Assembly (NCBI GenBank): GCA_002338385.1 | Contig: DDIE01000080.1 | Span: 1-16,775, forward strand | DNA: 16,775 nucleotides | Direction: 5' to 3' | Origin: Proteobacteria bacterium UBA1858 | GTDB lineage: Bacteria; Pseudomonadota; Gammaproteobacteria; UBA4575 | Shown here: piece after piece, positions 1-8,152 of the stretch | Position numbering within the stretch: the stretch's first letter is position 1 | Layout: each line of letters begins with the position of its first letter | Program-made: the position numbers and the translations under genes | The notes under the pieces: generated by a model | Database searches by the model: none | Told to the model about the DNA's origin: nothing | What the model saw: the letters and a program-made list of their open reading frames with translations, nothing else

Positions 1-17
1 AACTGTAAACAATCGCC

Positions 18-380
18 ATGGCACGTGTAACAGTAGAAGATTGTTTAGAAAAAATAGATAACCGTTTCAAGCTCATTATGGTTGCCAGCAAGCGTGCACG
101 TCACATCGCCACAGGTACCGATCCACTGGTCGAGTGGGAGAATGATAAGCCCACCGTGGTAGCCCTGCGTGAAATTGCTGAATCACTTGTTACTGAAGAG
201 TATTTGCAGCAGGATTTAATGAAAAAAGAATCAGAAGAGCTCTTATCTGAAGAAATTGAAGAGGTGGATGCGGTCGCTGCGGCTTTACGTGCCGAGATTG
301 GACGCGAATTAAATCAGGTTGAGAGTGAATCGACACAAGCGGAACCAAGTAATAATGAAGAAGCTGGAGCCAGCGAGTAA
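18..380 (+). CDS. rpoZ: DNA-directed RNA polymerase subunit omega
   Basis: Omega is the small RNA polymerase subunit that wraps the beta' C-terminus, helps core assembly and forms part of a ppGpp-binding site in E. coli. The 120-aa product starts with the family signature [12 protein letters not shown], followed by the conserved core [14 protein letters not shown] and the VVALREIAE segment near residues 47-55. It is about 30 residues longer than the 91-aa E. coli protein; the extra part (from about residue 70) is acidic and low in complexity, which is common in this family and probably disordered. The ATG at 18 gives the canonical N-terminus; only 17 bases lie upstream, with no clear ribosome binding site. 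It lies 27 nt before spoT, the usual arrangement, so a ppGpp target and the ppGpp enzyme are probably co-transcribed. Its usual upstream partner gmk would lie off the window. Confidence 0.97.
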   Translation: MARVTVEDCLEKIDNRFKLIMVASKRARHIATGTDPLVEWENDKPTVVALREIAESLVTEEYLQQDLMKKESEELLSEEIEEVDAVAAALRAEIGRELNQVESESTQAEPSNNEEAGASE

Positions 381-407
381 ACCAGCTCGTTTGCGAGACG
401 CCTGAAT

Positions 408-2591
408 ATGGCGGAAGCAAACATTCCTATCTCTCAAGAAAGAGCACTCAAGGCAGGTAAATCTACCCGCTTTCTGGTCAGTGAACTATGCGATTTACTG
501 GATACCTATCTCGGGCCCACTGAGGTAAGTGCTATTTATCACGCCTATCTATTCAGCGCTGAAGCACACGAAGGACAACAGCGTTTAAGCGGCGAACCAT
601 ACATTTATCATCCACTGGCAGTCGCGAAAATCATGGCTGAAATGCATCTGGATGAGCAGAGTATCATGGCTGCCATTTTGCACGATGTGATTGAAGACAC
701 GCCGACTGCAAAAGAGCAAATACACGAGCAGTTTGGCCAGCATGTGGCCGAGCTGGTCGATGGGGTCAGTAAACTCACACATTTATCTTTTTCATCCAAG
801 CAAGAGGCACAAGCCGAAAACTTTCGCAAAATGATGCTAGCCATGGTGCGAGATATTCGTATTATTATCATTAAGCTGGCCGATCGACTGCATAACTTGC
901 GTACTATAGGCATTATGCGCCAGGACAAGCAGCGCCGAATCGCACGTGAAACGATGGACATCTATGTGCCTATTGCGCAGCGCCTGGGCATGCATAAAAT
1001 ACGTTTAGAACTCGAGATGTTATGTTTCAAGGCGATTCATCCCTATCGCTATTCTGTGCTAGAAAATGTGGTGAATAAGAATCGCAGAAATCGCAAGCAA
1101 GTGATGAAAGATGTAGAGACTTCTATTTGCGCCCAGTTAGAAGATAATAAAATAGAGAGTCGTATTTTTGGCCGCGAGAAGAATCTATATAGCATTTATA
1201 AAAAAATGCGGACAAAACACATAACGTTCTCAGAAGTACATGATATTTATGCAATACGTATCATCGTTAACGATGTTGACACCTGTTATCGCGCCTTAGG
1301 TTTAGTGCATAATTTATTCAAGCCAGTACCAGGCCGCTTCAAAGACTACATAGCAATTCCAAAAAAGAATGGCTATCAGTCACTGCATACCATTTTATTC
1401 GGGCCTAGAGGCATTAAGATCGAAGTCCAAATACGCACTCTGGAAATGGACTTAATTGCAGAATCAGGTATTGCTGCACATTGGATATATAAAAGTCTTA
1501 ACGATAGAGGATCTATCCTGCCACCAGCAGAATCAACTCATGAGTGGTTAAGCGATATTGAAGAAATGCAAGATAATGCTGTCAGCTCAATCGACTTTTT
1601 TGAAACTGTCAAAGTCGACTTATTCCCGGATGAGATTTATGTGTTCACACCCGTTGGTGACATCATAGCCTTGCCACGAGGATCATCAGCGGTGGATTTC
1701 GCCTATGCAGTTCACTCAGATCTAGGCAACACATGCTTTGCAGTCAAAATAGATCGGCGTATCTCACCTCTAAGTGCAACGCTCCAAAGCGGACAAACGA
1801 TCGAAATAATGGTTAATCCAAGTGCCCGACCGAAGCCTAGCTGGCTTAATTTTGTGGTCACCAGCAAAGCCAGAACTAATATCCGTGACTATCTTAAACA
1901 TTTACAATCAGAAGAGGCTATCGAATTAGGTGAGCGTTTGTTTGACAATGCATTAGCGTGGTATCAAAAAACACCTGAGGATATCAGCAAGACCGATATT
2001 AAGCGGATTCTCAAAGTAGCTAATGTCAAAACTATAGATGAGTTATATGTAGCCATTGGTTTAGGTGAACAACTGGCAGAATTATTAGTCAGAAATGTTT
2101 CAGTAATCAGCGCAGATCAAGCAAAAAATGAATTAGCCAGAAAGCAGGTTCCCTTATCCATCCAGGGCACGGAAGGTGTAGTGGTCAATTATGCTAAATG
2201 TTGTCACCCCATACCGGGTGACCCCATCATTGGGATTATGACCCGTGGTAAAGGTCTGGTTGTACACCGAGAAACATGTCGAAATTTTGACAGTAAAAAT
2301 GTATTCAAAGATAAAGGGATTACACTGTCATGGTCAGATGATCATATTCAAGACTTCCATGTTGAAGTGCGGGTACAAACAGCGAACCAGCGAGGTGTAT
2401 TAGCTTCATTAGCAGCTAAGATTGCCAATGAGGAATCGAATATTGAGAATCTCGAGCTTGAAGATCAGGATGATGCCAGTACCACTATCACATTCTTGTT
2501 AAGTGTTAAGGATAGAAAGCATCTGGCCAGGATTATGCGTATCTTGCGCAGCATACCGCATGTCTTTAAAGTGATGCGGATACGCCACTAG
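408..2591 (+). CDS. spoT: Bifunctional (p)ppGpp synthetase / guanosine-3',5'-bis(diphosphate) 3'-pyrophosphohydrolase
   Basis: This RelA/SpoT-family enzyme makes and degrades the alarmone (p)ppGpp. The 727-aa product (E. coli SpoT is 702 aa) has the full long-RSH architecture. The N-terminal HD hydrolase has H54, the HDVIED motif at 92-97 and D159 in [10 protein letters not shown], so hydrolase activity should be intact. The synthetase domain follows, with D279 in HDIYAIR, the RFKD motif at 310-313, the NGYQSLHT loop at 321-328 and E339 in EVQIRT. RxKD is the signature of bifunctional enzymes; RelA-type synthetases carry ExDD. The regulatory half has a TGS domain (about 406-466), a helical region, the conserved-cysteine segment KCCHPIPGD (597-605) and a C-terminal ACT domain (about 649-724). 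The ATG at 408 is the first start after rpoZ and gives an N-terminus about 20 residues longer than E. coli's; no strong Shine-Dalgarno precedes it. Confidence 0.97.
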   Translation: MAEANIPISQERALKAGKSTRFLVSELCDLLDTYLGPTEVSAIYHAYLFSAEAHEGQQRLSGEPYIYHPLAVAKIMAEMHLDEQSIMAAILHDVIEDTPTAKEQIHEQFGQHVAELVDGVSKLTHLSFSSKQEAQAENFRKMMLAMVRDIRIIIIKLADRLHNLRTIGIMRQDKQRRIARETMDIYVPIAQRLGMHKIRLELEMLCFKAIHPYRYSVLENVVNKNRRNRKQVMKDVETSICAQLEDNKIESRIFGREKNLYSIYKKMRTKHITFSEVHDIYAIRIIVNDVDTCYRALGLVHNLFKPVPGRFKDYIAIPKKNGYQSLHTILFGPRGIKIEVQIRTLEMDLIAESGIAAHWIYKSLNDRGSILPPAESTHEWLSDIEEMQDNAVSSIDFFETVKVDLFPDEIYVFTPVGDIIALPRGSSAVDFAYAVHSDLGNTCFAVKIDRRISPLSATLQSGQTIEIMVNPSARPKPSWLNFVVTSKARTNIRDYLKHLQSEEAIELGERLFDNALAWYQKTPEDISKTDIKRILKVANVKTIDELYVAIGLGEQLAELLVRNVSVISADQAKNELARKQVPLSIQGTEGVVVNYAKCCHPIPGDPIIGIMTRGKGLVVHRETCRNFDSKNVFKDKGITLSWSDDHIQDFHVEVRVQTANQRGVLASLAAKIANEESNIENLELEDQDDASTTITFLLSVKDRKHLARIMRILRSIPHVFKVMRIRH

Positions 2592-2600
2592 ACTTACTAA

Positions 2601-2607
2601 TAAGGAG
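2601..2607 (+). promoter_or_regulatory. Ribosome binding site of ridA
   Basis: TAAGGAG lies 7 nt before the GTG at 2615. It is the clearest Shine-Dalgarno in the first operon and decides the start: an overlapping GTG at 2613 is in a different frame. Confidence 0.8.
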
Positions 2608-2614
2608 ATTAAGT

Positions 2615-2995
2615 GTGGAAAAAATCATAATTTCAACGGATAAGGCGCCGCAAGCAATAGGCACTTATTCGCAAGCTGTGCAGGTTGGTCATACCGTGTA
2701 TTGCTCGGGTCAGATTCCGCTCGTGCCCGCCAGCATGGAAATGGTAAGTGCAGATATAGATGCGCAGATCATACAGGTTTTTGACAATCTCTCGGCAGTT
2801 GCGCAGGCCGCTGGCGGCAGTCTGGCGAATGTTGTTAAGTTGAATATTTTCTTGACTGACCTTACTCACTTCCCAAAAGTAAATGAGATAATGGCCACTT
2901 ACTTTACGGCACCTTATCCTGCGCGTGCTGCAATTGGTGTAGCAGCATTACCGAAAGCCGCTTTGGTTGAAATGGATGCCGTCTTGGAATTATAA
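2615..2995 (+). CDS. ridA: RidA family reactive intermediate (enamine/imine) deaminase
   Basis: RidA (YjgF/YER057c/UK114) hydrolyses reactive enamine/imine intermediates such as 2-aminoacrylate, released by PLP enzymes, and so protects those enzymes in the cytosol. The product is 126 aa, close to the usual length of about 128. Family features are visible: the [13 protein letters not shown]-terminal motif (residues 11-22, with Y18), CSGQIP (30-35), the [13 protein letters not shown] signature (101-113) with R104, which corresponds to the substrate-carboxylate-binding arginine, and E119 in VEMDA near the end. It starts with GTG behind a strong ribosome binding site. It lies 23 nt after spoT and 35 nt before recG, the position held by trmH in E. 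coli. A spoT-ridA-recG order is familiar from other gammaproteobacteria. Confidence 0.95.
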   Translation: MEKIIISTDKAPQAIGTYSQAVQVGHTVYCSGQIPLVPASMEMVSADIDAQIIQVFDNLSAVAQAAGGSLANVVKLNIFLTDLTHFPKVNEIMATYFTAPYPARAAIGVAALPKAALVEMDAVLEL

Positions 2996-3030
2996 GCATA
3001 GCTAAACCTACAGCGTTTATCTGATCAACC

Positions 3031-5100
3031 ATGAGTGATCTCAAAGACTTGCCGAGTATGACGGCTAAAGCGCAAGAGAATCTTGCCACACTCAATATCA
3101 ACTCGATTTATGATCTGCTATTTCACTTGCCCATCAGATATAACGATCGAACGCGCATCACTACAATTGCAGATCTCACCCTAAATACTGACGTACAGTT
3201 AGTGGGTGAAGTATTCAATGCTAAGGTGGTATTTGGTCGTCGACGGATGATGACGGCAACCTTACATGATCAAACAGGTGAAATAAGCTTACGCTTCTTT
3301 CATTTTAATCAAAGCCAACTCAGAGGACTTGCGGATGGCACACGCCTGATATGTTTTGGCGAGGCGCGAAAAGTCGGTCAGCGTATTGAGATGATTCATC
3401 CGCAGTATCGAATCCTGCAACATGATGAGCAGCTTGTGCTACCTGACACACTAGAGCCAGTCTATTCAACAACTAAAGGCTTACATCAAAAAAGAATTAA
3501 CAGTCTGATCGAGCAAGCACTGCAGTGGGCTGCGCAGGCAGACGTGGTCTTTCAAGGAGTATTAGAGGACTGGCCGGAATTACCCGCACCCGCGCCCGAT
3601 ATACTGCAGGAATTGCATGGCATGCACAGGCCGCATGCGGATGCGGACAAGCAAGCTATCTTGGGGCGACAAACACAAGGCCAACAATACCTGGTGTTTG
3701 AAGAATTACTTGCTCACCACTTGAGTATGATGAAAGTACGACTGCTCAGTAATCAGCGGCGTGCGGTAGCACTCCGGGCGACCGGCCGATTAAGCCAAAC
3801 TTTTCTAGCTCAGTTGCCCTTTAAACTCACGCTTGCACAAACGCGAGTGCTGCAAGAAATCACTGATGATATGGCGCAGGGTATCCCGATGATGCGACTG
3901 GTTCAGGGTGATGTGGGGAGTGGCAAAACAGTGGTGGCATTAACTGCCTGTCTGCTTGCGGTAGAGAACAATTACCAGGCCGCTTTCATGGCGCCTACCG
4001 AGTTACTGGCAGAGCAGCATTTCCGATTTTTCACCGAACAATTGCTGCCGCTAGGTATACAAGTTGCCTGGTTGAGTTCATCCCTAGCAACAAAAAAGAA
4101 GCGTGAGATGTTAGCTTTAATTTCATCTGGCACGGCTGCAGTCGTGGTTGGTACACATGCCTTGTTTCAGGAGGGTGTGGAGTTCGATAACCTAGCACTC
4201 AGCATTACAGATGAACAGCACCGCTTTGGTGTCCAGCAGCGCTTGCAGTTAACACGCAAGGGTAACGCTGAGAGTTATTATCCACATCAACTCACTATGA
4301 CGGCGACACCAATTCCCAGGACACTGGCGATGAGTATGTATGCGCATCTTGATTATTCAGTGATTGATGAACTACCACCTGGGCGCAAGCCTATCACTAC
4401 CGTAACAATTCCTGAACAACGCCGTTCTGAGGTTATCGAGCGCATTAACGCATCCTGTCAGCAAGGCGCGCAAGCATACTGGGTGTGTAGTTTGATTGAA
4501 GAATCTGAGAGTCTGCAAAGTCGTGCCGCGAGCGCCACCTATGAGTTGCTTCAACAACAAATGCCAGAGCTTAATATTGGTCTATTACACGGAAAAATGA
4601 AGTCTGTAGAAAAGGAGCAGATGATGCAGGCATTCATTGAAAAAAAAATTCATGTATTAGTCGCGACTACGGTCATAGAGGTGGGTGTGGATGTGGCCAA
4701 TGCCAGCTTAATGATAATTGAAAATGCAGAGCGCTTCGGACTTGCCCAGTTGCATCAACTGCGGGGTCGTGTAGGACGTGGCGAAAAACAAAGTAGTTGT
4801 GTGTTGATGTATAAGAATCCCCTGACTAATAATGCCAAGAAGAGACTGGATGCCTTGCGCACTAGCAGTGATGGTTTTGAGTTAGCACGCATAGACCTCG
4901 AATTACGTGGACCAGGAGAGGTCATGGGCACCAAGCAATCGGGTGATACGCACATGCGAATTGCTGATTTAAGTCAGGACTTGGCATTATTACCACAGGT
5001 GAGCAAAGCCGCTCAGTGGTTATTGGAGAAACATCCTCAGCGTGTAGAGATACTGTTAAGACGCTGGCTTGGCAAAGCAATAGATTACGTTAATGCTTAA
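3031..5100 (+). CDS. recG: ATP-dependent DNA helicase RecG
   Basis: RecG is a monomeric superfamily-2 helicase that reverses stalled forks and branch-migrates Holliday junctions and R-loops. The 689-aa product (E. coli 693 aa) has an N-terminal wedge/OB-fold domain (about 55-150), then the helicase core: Walker A GDVGSGKT at 293-300, motif Ia APTELLAEQH at 321-330, Walker B DEQH at 394-397 (RecG's form of DExH), motif III TATPIPRTLA at 424-433, motif IV around LLHGKMKS at 518-525, motif V VIEVGVDVANA at 548-558, and motif VI QLHQLRGRVGRG at 573-584. The C-terminal TRG region includes the RGPGEVMGTKQSG segment (626-638). All catalytic motifs look intact. The ATG at 3031 matches the usual N-terminus; no good Shine-Dalgarno is present, which suggests translational dependence on ridA. 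The stop overlaps the stop of the opposite-strand gene by 4 nt. Confidence 0.97.
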   Translation: MSDLKDLPSMTAKAQENLATLNINSIYDLLFHLPIRYNDRTRITTIADLTLNTDVQLVGEVFNAKVVFGRRRMMTATLHDQTGEISLRFFHFNQSQLRGLADGTRLICFGEARKVGQRIEMIHPQYRILQHDEQLVLPDTLEPVYSTTKGLHQKRINSLIEQALQWAAQADVVFQGVLEDWPELPAPAPDILQELHGMHRPHADADKQAILGRQTQGQQYLVFEELLAHHLSMMKVRLLSNQRRAVALRATGRLSQTFLAQLPFKLTLAQTRVLQEITDDMAQGIPMMRLVQGDVGSGKTVVALTACLLAVENNYQAAFMAPTELLAEQHFRFFTEQLLPLGIQVAWLSSSLATKKKREMLALISSGTAAVVVGTHALFQEGVEFDNLALSITDEQHRFGVQQRLQLTRKGNAESYYPHQLTMTATPIPRTLAMSMYAHLDYSVIDELPPGRKPITTVTIPEQRRSEVIERINASCQQGAQAYWVCSLIEESESLQSRAASATYELLQQQMPELNIGLLHGKMKSVEKEQMMQAFIEKKIHVLVATTVIEVGVDVANASLMIIENAERFGLAQLHQLRGRVGRGEKQSSCVLMYKNPLTNNAKKRLDALRTSSDGFELARIDLELRGPGEVMGTKQSGDTHMRIADLSQDLALLPQVSKAAQWLLEKHPQRVEILLRRWLGKAIDYVNA

Positions 5101-5387
5101 GTGAACAGCATGCCAATGAACATAATTCCGAACAGAATGCCAAGTAATCCCAGACCCGCAAGAAAAGATAATTTTATGATGATGCCGGATTGAGGCTTGC
5201 GTGCTTGCATAAAACTTAGCGCCGAACCGATTAATGCGAGTGCGATTGAGCTGTAATACATCACACTGACGCACGTTGTTTGGCAACTGCGACCACTTTC
5301 AAAAGTGCCGCCCAGTATTTGGGCCACCAGTGCAATCGTCAAGCCCCAAGCGATGAGAATGACTATATTAGCCGTTGCTGTATTCAT
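5097..5387 (-). CDS. Uncharacterised 96-aa three-helix membrane protein
   Basis: I do not recognise the family. The product is strongly hydrophobic, with three predicted transmembrane segments at about residues 5-26, 43-61 and 69-94. A short loop between helices 1 and 2 carries two cysteines (C35 and C39, in SCQTTC), which could form a disulphide or bind a metal if the loop is extracytoplasmic. A basic stretch (QARKPQ, 61-66) lies between helices 2 and 3 and is probably cytoplasmic. The coding composition resembles a real membrane protein, and antisense shadows in this stretch are shorter and lack hydrophobic periodicity. The ATG at 5387 is the natural start; only a weak AGGT lies upstream. 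The gene converges on recG and their stop codons share TTAA. Its 5' side is the repeat-rich intergenic region, where its promoter should lie. Confidence 0.7.
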   Translation of the reverse strand: MNTATANIVILIAWGLTIALVAQILGGTFESGRSCQTTCVSVMYYSSIALALIGSALSFMQARKPQSGIIIKLSFLAGLGLLGILFGIMFIGMLFT

Positions 5388-5466
5388 GGTTTACCTATGC
5401 TAAATGTTCTGAGGTCGTGTTGACCCATAATTGTGCACCACTATTTCAGGTCGAGGCGACGACTGT

Positions 5467-5544
5467 CCGGTCACAAGGCTGTGATTTTACTGCTAGTCTG
5501 ACACTCAGTCCAGCCATTTGCATGGCAGTCTACTGTGTGACCGG
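5467..5544. repeat. 9-bp perfect inverted repeat CCGGTCACA / TGTGACCGG
   Basis: CCGGTCACA at 5467-5475 is the exact reverse complement of TGTGACCGG at 5536-5544. It encloses 60 bp that contain the GCCAT/ATGGC hairpin (5513-5526) and a further GGCTG/CAGCC pairing. AGGTCG (5448-5453) and CGACCT (5581-5586) could pair outside it, giving a nested arrangement. Confidence 0.65.
5513..5526. repeat. Small perfect hairpin
   Basis: GCCAT, a TTGC loop, then ATGGC: 5 bp of perfect stem sitting in the middle of the larger inverted repeat. A stem this short can arise by chance; it matters only as part of the nested set. Confidence 0.4.
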
Positions 5545-5597
5545 TTTGGCAAGCATAGCCAGCTGAGTGACGCCAATGTGCGACCTAACGCTGTGCC

Positions 5598-5617
5598 GGT
5601 GACAGATGAGTGTCACC
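5598..5617. repeat. Perfect 7-bp stem hairpin GGTGACA / TGTCACC
   Basis: GGTGACA (5598-5604), a 6-nt loop GATGAG, and TGTCACC (5611-5617). No T-run follows on either strand, so it does not look like an intrinsic terminator. The arms carry the GTGAC core that recurs through this intergenic region, so it could also be a palindromic protein-binding site. Confidence 0.6.
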
Positions 5618-5678
5618 TCAAGTCAGGCGTGTGCTGGCCACTAGAACGTGTCAGGTTGGACTGGGATGTTTGCGGTCA

Positions 5679-6017
5679 CTACTCCAGGATAAGGTATACA
5701 CTGCCTTGTGAAATTTCTACTGCTACTCTGGCTAACGACTGATTAAGGCATGGACCATAGACACAACGACCACTGGCAATTTCAAATAAGGCGCCGTGAT
5801 TGGCGCATTGAATATGATCTTTACTCGTATTAAGGAATTGATGTGGAGACCACTCCAGAGGCGCATGAGTGTGTGGGCAACGATTCTCATAAGCGTATAA
5901 TTGATCGTCTTTAACAACAATAAATATATTACGTGCGGGTGTGACTTCTGTAATATAAAAGCCTAATGATCCTACGCCACTGAGCGCACTTAATTGACAT
6001 ACTTTAATGAGAGGCAT
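5679..6017 (-). CDS. Small Rieske-type [2Fe-2S] ferredoxin-like protein
   Basis: The product is a stand-alone Rieske domain, probably a soluble electron carrier or the ferredoxin component of an oxygenase-like system. Counting from the ATG at 6017 (112 aa), the cluster ligands are complete: C47-P-H49 (RCPHTHAPL) and C71-A-N-H74 (QCANHGALF), followed by the usual FEIASGRCVYGPC segment. There is no signal peptide or transmembrane helix, so it should be cytoplasmic. The frame is open to an ATG at 6095, but those 26 extra residues do not resemble a Rieske N-terminus and would run deep into the divergent gene; MPLIKVCQLSAL is a typical family start. There is no clear Shine-Dalgarno. No oxygenase large subunit or reductase is encoded nearby, so the partner and reaction are unknown. 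Confidence 0.88.
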   Translation of the reverse strand: MPLIKVCQLSALSGVGSLGFYITEVTPARNIFIVVKDDQLYAYENRCPHTHAPLEWSPHQFLNTSKDHIQCANHGALFEIASGRCVYGPCLNQSLARVAVEISQGSVYLILE

Positions 6018-6053
6018 TGATTGAAAAATATAGATATTAGCTATACTGACTCC

Positions 6054-6446
6054 ATGCAAGCTGAAGAGGCATTTTATCAAGCTTTTCGTGCGCATGATAT
6101 TGAGTTAATGAAACAGGTTTGGCAAAACACAGATGATGTATTCTGTATCCATCCGGGTTCTTCACGCATTTATAGTTTCGATCTGATTATTGCCAGTTGG
6201 GCACATATATTTGCTGGTAAAGAAGAGATCAACATTCAGGTGAGTGAAGTTGGCTACCAACAGGATACGCGCACAGCGATTCATACAGTGAAAGAGCTGC
6301 TGCGGGTAGATAATCGTGATTTAGGCGTAGTCTATGCCACCAATATATATCATCAAACAGAACAACATGGTTGGAAGATGGTGGGTCATCATGGCACACC
6401 AGCACTGACAGAGTCAGAGAGCAGAATCAGCAATAGCCTGCATTAA
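6054..6446 (+). CDS. SnoaL-like / NTF2-fold (DUF4440-type) protein
   Basis: A 130-aa protein of the NTF2-like superfamily. It starts with the helix AEEAFYQAFRAHDIELM, followed by CIHPGSSRIYSF (about 32-43), SWAHIFAG (about 49-56), and strands ending in GWKMVGHHGTPAL (about 107-119), the layout of SnoaL_3/DUF4440 proteins. Such proteins are small cone-shaped barrels that act as isomerases, hydratases or ligand-binding scaffolds; no specific substrate can be read here. The ATG at 6054 is preferred because family members begin just before AEEAF; a TTG at 6021 would add 11 residues and leave only 3 nt to the divergent Rieske start. The gene is divergent to the Rieske gene and ends in a 4-nt convergent overlap with the last antiporter gene. 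Confidence 0.85.
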   Translation: MQAEEAFYQAFRAHDIELMKQVWQNTDDVFCIHPGSSRIYSFDLIIASWAHIFAGKEEINIQVSEVGYQQDTRTAIHTVKELLRVDNRDLGVVYATNIYHQTEQHGWKMVGHHGTPALTESESRISNSLH

Positions 6447-8152
6447 TATACGAAGTAGATGACTAGGCAGGCACTCAATAACAAGGACACCCAGATCACC
6501 ATATTGCCGACCGAGGTGCCACGAGCAATACCGCTATGTGGCCCGTTTGATCGTTCCAGCTGATCAATGACTCGATGTGCCAAGGTCTGCCTGAGGCTTT
6601 GCCAGCCCACCAATAACACTGAAAATACCCGCGCTAGACCTTGGGTCAGTGCATACATTGGTTTTCTATACAGCCAGTCACTATCGAGATTTAACGCACG
6701 GATCTGAGCGGGGTACCAGCCATTCCTAAATAACACCACAAAGCCCAGTATGGCAAAAAATGACAGTTGTAACTGAGTGATCACATGGTCAAAGGTATAG
6801 GGATGGTACTCCATGCTATAGGGAAGATACTGGTATAAAAGTCCAGGAAACACACCAAGCAAAATGCAGGCGGAGGCGGTAAGTGCCATCGCTAACAACA
6901 TGTTAGTCGGTGCTTCTTTGCAGCGTATACCTGAATCATGGGCAAAAAAGCTGAAGAAGGGGACTCTGATCCCGGATTGATCAAGCACGCCCGAGGCGAA
7001 CAATAACACTAGCCAGATCAACCAATAGCCCTGTTCGGCGACAGAATACAAAATAATGCCCTTGGCGATGAAGCCACTGAATAAAGGGAAGGCTGAAATA
7101 GACATGGCACCAATAATACAAAAGCCAGCAGTCCACGGCATAGACTTATATAAACCGCCTAATTGTGAAGCCTTGGCTGTACCGACACGATGTAATACCG
7201 CCCCCATACTCATAAACAACAATCCCTTATAGAGAATATGGCAGAAGGCATGCGCAGCCGTGCCATTTAAAGACAGTTCCGTACCGATACCAATACCAAC
7301 GACCATGAAGCCCAGTTGATTATTCAGGCTATAGGCTAAAACTTTACGCAAATCGTTTTCTATGACGGCAAAGAAAATAGGGAAGGTGGTCATAATTGCC
7401 CCTATCCATATCAGTGAGTCTGTGCCGGCATAAGCGCGTGCCAAACAATAAACAGCCAGTTTAGTCGTGAATGCAGATAAGGCCACGGTGCCAGTCGGGC
7501 TGGCGTGTGGATAAGCGTCTTGTAACCAGTTATGTAATAAAGGAAAGGCACATTTGATAGCAAACGCGATGAAAATTAACATGCCTGCCAGCGTGCTCAG
7601 CTGCATGCTGGTAAACGCCAAACTCTGATGATTATGATAATGGATCAGACTTCCCAGCAAGAGACACAATCCAGACAGAATATGAAACAACAGATAGCGC
7701 AGACCTGCTTTTTGAGCAGCTGAGCTGCGCCCGGCAAAAATTATAATGGCTGACGATAGCGCACTCATCTCCCAGGCAATAAACAGTGTCAATAAGTCAC
7801 CTGCTAATACTGCAGCTATCGCAGAGCCGGCATAAATAGGGACACTAATTTGCTCGATACGATCCTTATTATGGAAAGCATATAAGGCGCTGATAAATGC
7901 TGCGATGATGAAGATCAAAGTAAAAATCCAGCTCAGGCCATCAATATGTATGGGATGTAATTGATAACCCATCAGCCAGAACTCAGTGGCTAATGTGCGC
8001 GGCAAACCTAGAAAAGAGACCAGTGCCACGATGGGCAGGAGTAAACTACTCAGCGGTCGTAAACGCTGGGGTAGCAGAGCCACTAAACACGCGCCGAGGA
8101 TGAGAATAAATCCCGGATGACTGAGCAGCTGTAGCCAAGTGAACTCAGTCAT
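6443..8152 (-). CDS. Proton-conducting antiporter-like subunit D, third copy (MrpD/NuoL-M-N family)
   Basis: A polytopic membrane subunit of about 14 helices that should form one ion-translocating module of an Mrp-type antiporter. From the ATG at 8152 it has 569 aa, longer than MrpD (about 490), the extra part being a C-terminal extension with a basic linker and a final helix. Key residues of the NuoL/M/N fold are present: E128 (IAWEMSALS, TM5), K200 and H207 (IKCAFPLLHNWL, TM7), K231 (TTKLAVY, TM8), K270 (NDLRKVLAYS) and K309 (LYKGLLF). It also carries an AHDSGIRCKEAP loop. The ATG at 8152 has GAGGA upstream (8158-8162) and is preferred to the in-frame GTG at 8167. The start overlaps the stop of the 74-aa gene by 8 nt. 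It is the last gene of the cluster and converges on the SnoaL-like gene. Confidence 0.9.
   Translation of the reverse strand: MTEFTWLQLLSHPGFILILGACLVALLPQRLRPLSSLLLPIVALVSFLGLPRTLATEFWLMGYQLHPIHIDGLSWIFTLIFIIAAFISALYAFHNKDRIEQISVPIYAGSAIAAVLAGDLLTLFIAWEMSALSSAIIIFAGRSSAAQKAGLRYLLFHILSGLCLLLGSLIHYHNHQSLAFTSMQLSTLAGMLIFIAFAIKCAFPLLHNWLQDAYPHASPTGTVALSAFTTKLAVYCLARAYAGTDSLIWIGAIMTTFPIFFAVIENDLRKVLAYSLNNQLGFMVVGIGIGTELSLNGTAAHAFCHILYKGLLFMSMGAVLHRVGTAKASQLGGLYKSMPWTAGFCIIGAMSISAFPLFSGFIAKGIILYSVAEQGYWLIWLVLLFASGVLDQSGIRVPFFSFFAHDSGIRCKEAPTNMLLAMALTASACILLGVFPGLLYQYLPYSMEYHPYTFDHVITQLQLSFFAILGFVVLFRNGWYPAQIRALNLDSDWLYRKPMYALTQGLARVFSVLLVGWQSLRQTLAHRVIDQLERSNGPHSGIARGTSVGNMVIWVSLLLSACLVIYFVY

Larger units (their letters stand above)
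5388..5678. other. Non-coding stretch with nested inverted repeats
   Basis: No convincing gene lies in these 291 bp: short ORFs cross it but none resembles a protein family. It contains a 9-bp inverted repeat, two perfect hairpins and six GTGAC/GTCAC pentamers (entered separately). Positions 5461-5640 hold 99 G or C in 180 bases by my count, visibly richer than the neighbouring AT-leaning genes. It is downstream of the Rieske gene and upstream of the 96-aa membrane protein gene, both on the - strand. It may hold a terminator-less 3' region, a promoter with operators, a small structured RNA or a decayed element; the sequence does not decide. Confidence 0.55.

Noticed and set aside
608..961. 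Antisense ORFs inside spoT and similar overlapping ORFs within recG, the D-like genes and the SDR gene
   Set aside because: All lie in alternative frames of strongly conserved genes and have no recognisable domains.
5583..5661. Integron attC-like site: GTCCAAC and GTTAGGT on the - strand, about 79 bp apart
   Set aside because: The two outer boxes fit the RYYYAAC/GTTRRRY consensus loosely, but the segments just inside them do not pair and there is no cassette or integrase. The internal hairpin is off-centre.
5375..5742. Short + strand ORFs across the intergenic region (5375-5566 and 5518-5742)
   Set aside because: They overlap each other and the ends of the flanking genes, have no ribosome binding site, and their translations resemble no family and lack helix or strand periodicity.
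5994..6047. TTGACA at 5994-5999 and TATACT at 6042-6047 as a promoter for the SnoaL-like gene
   Set aside because: They are far too widely spaced to be one promoter; TATACT is only 7 nt from the ATG, and the best hexamer 17 nt after TTGACA is a poor -10.
6018..6095. Longer N-terminus for the Rieske protein (ATG at 6095)
   Set aside because: The 26 added residues do not match Rieske proteins and would lie antisense within the first codons of the well-supported SnoaL-like gene.
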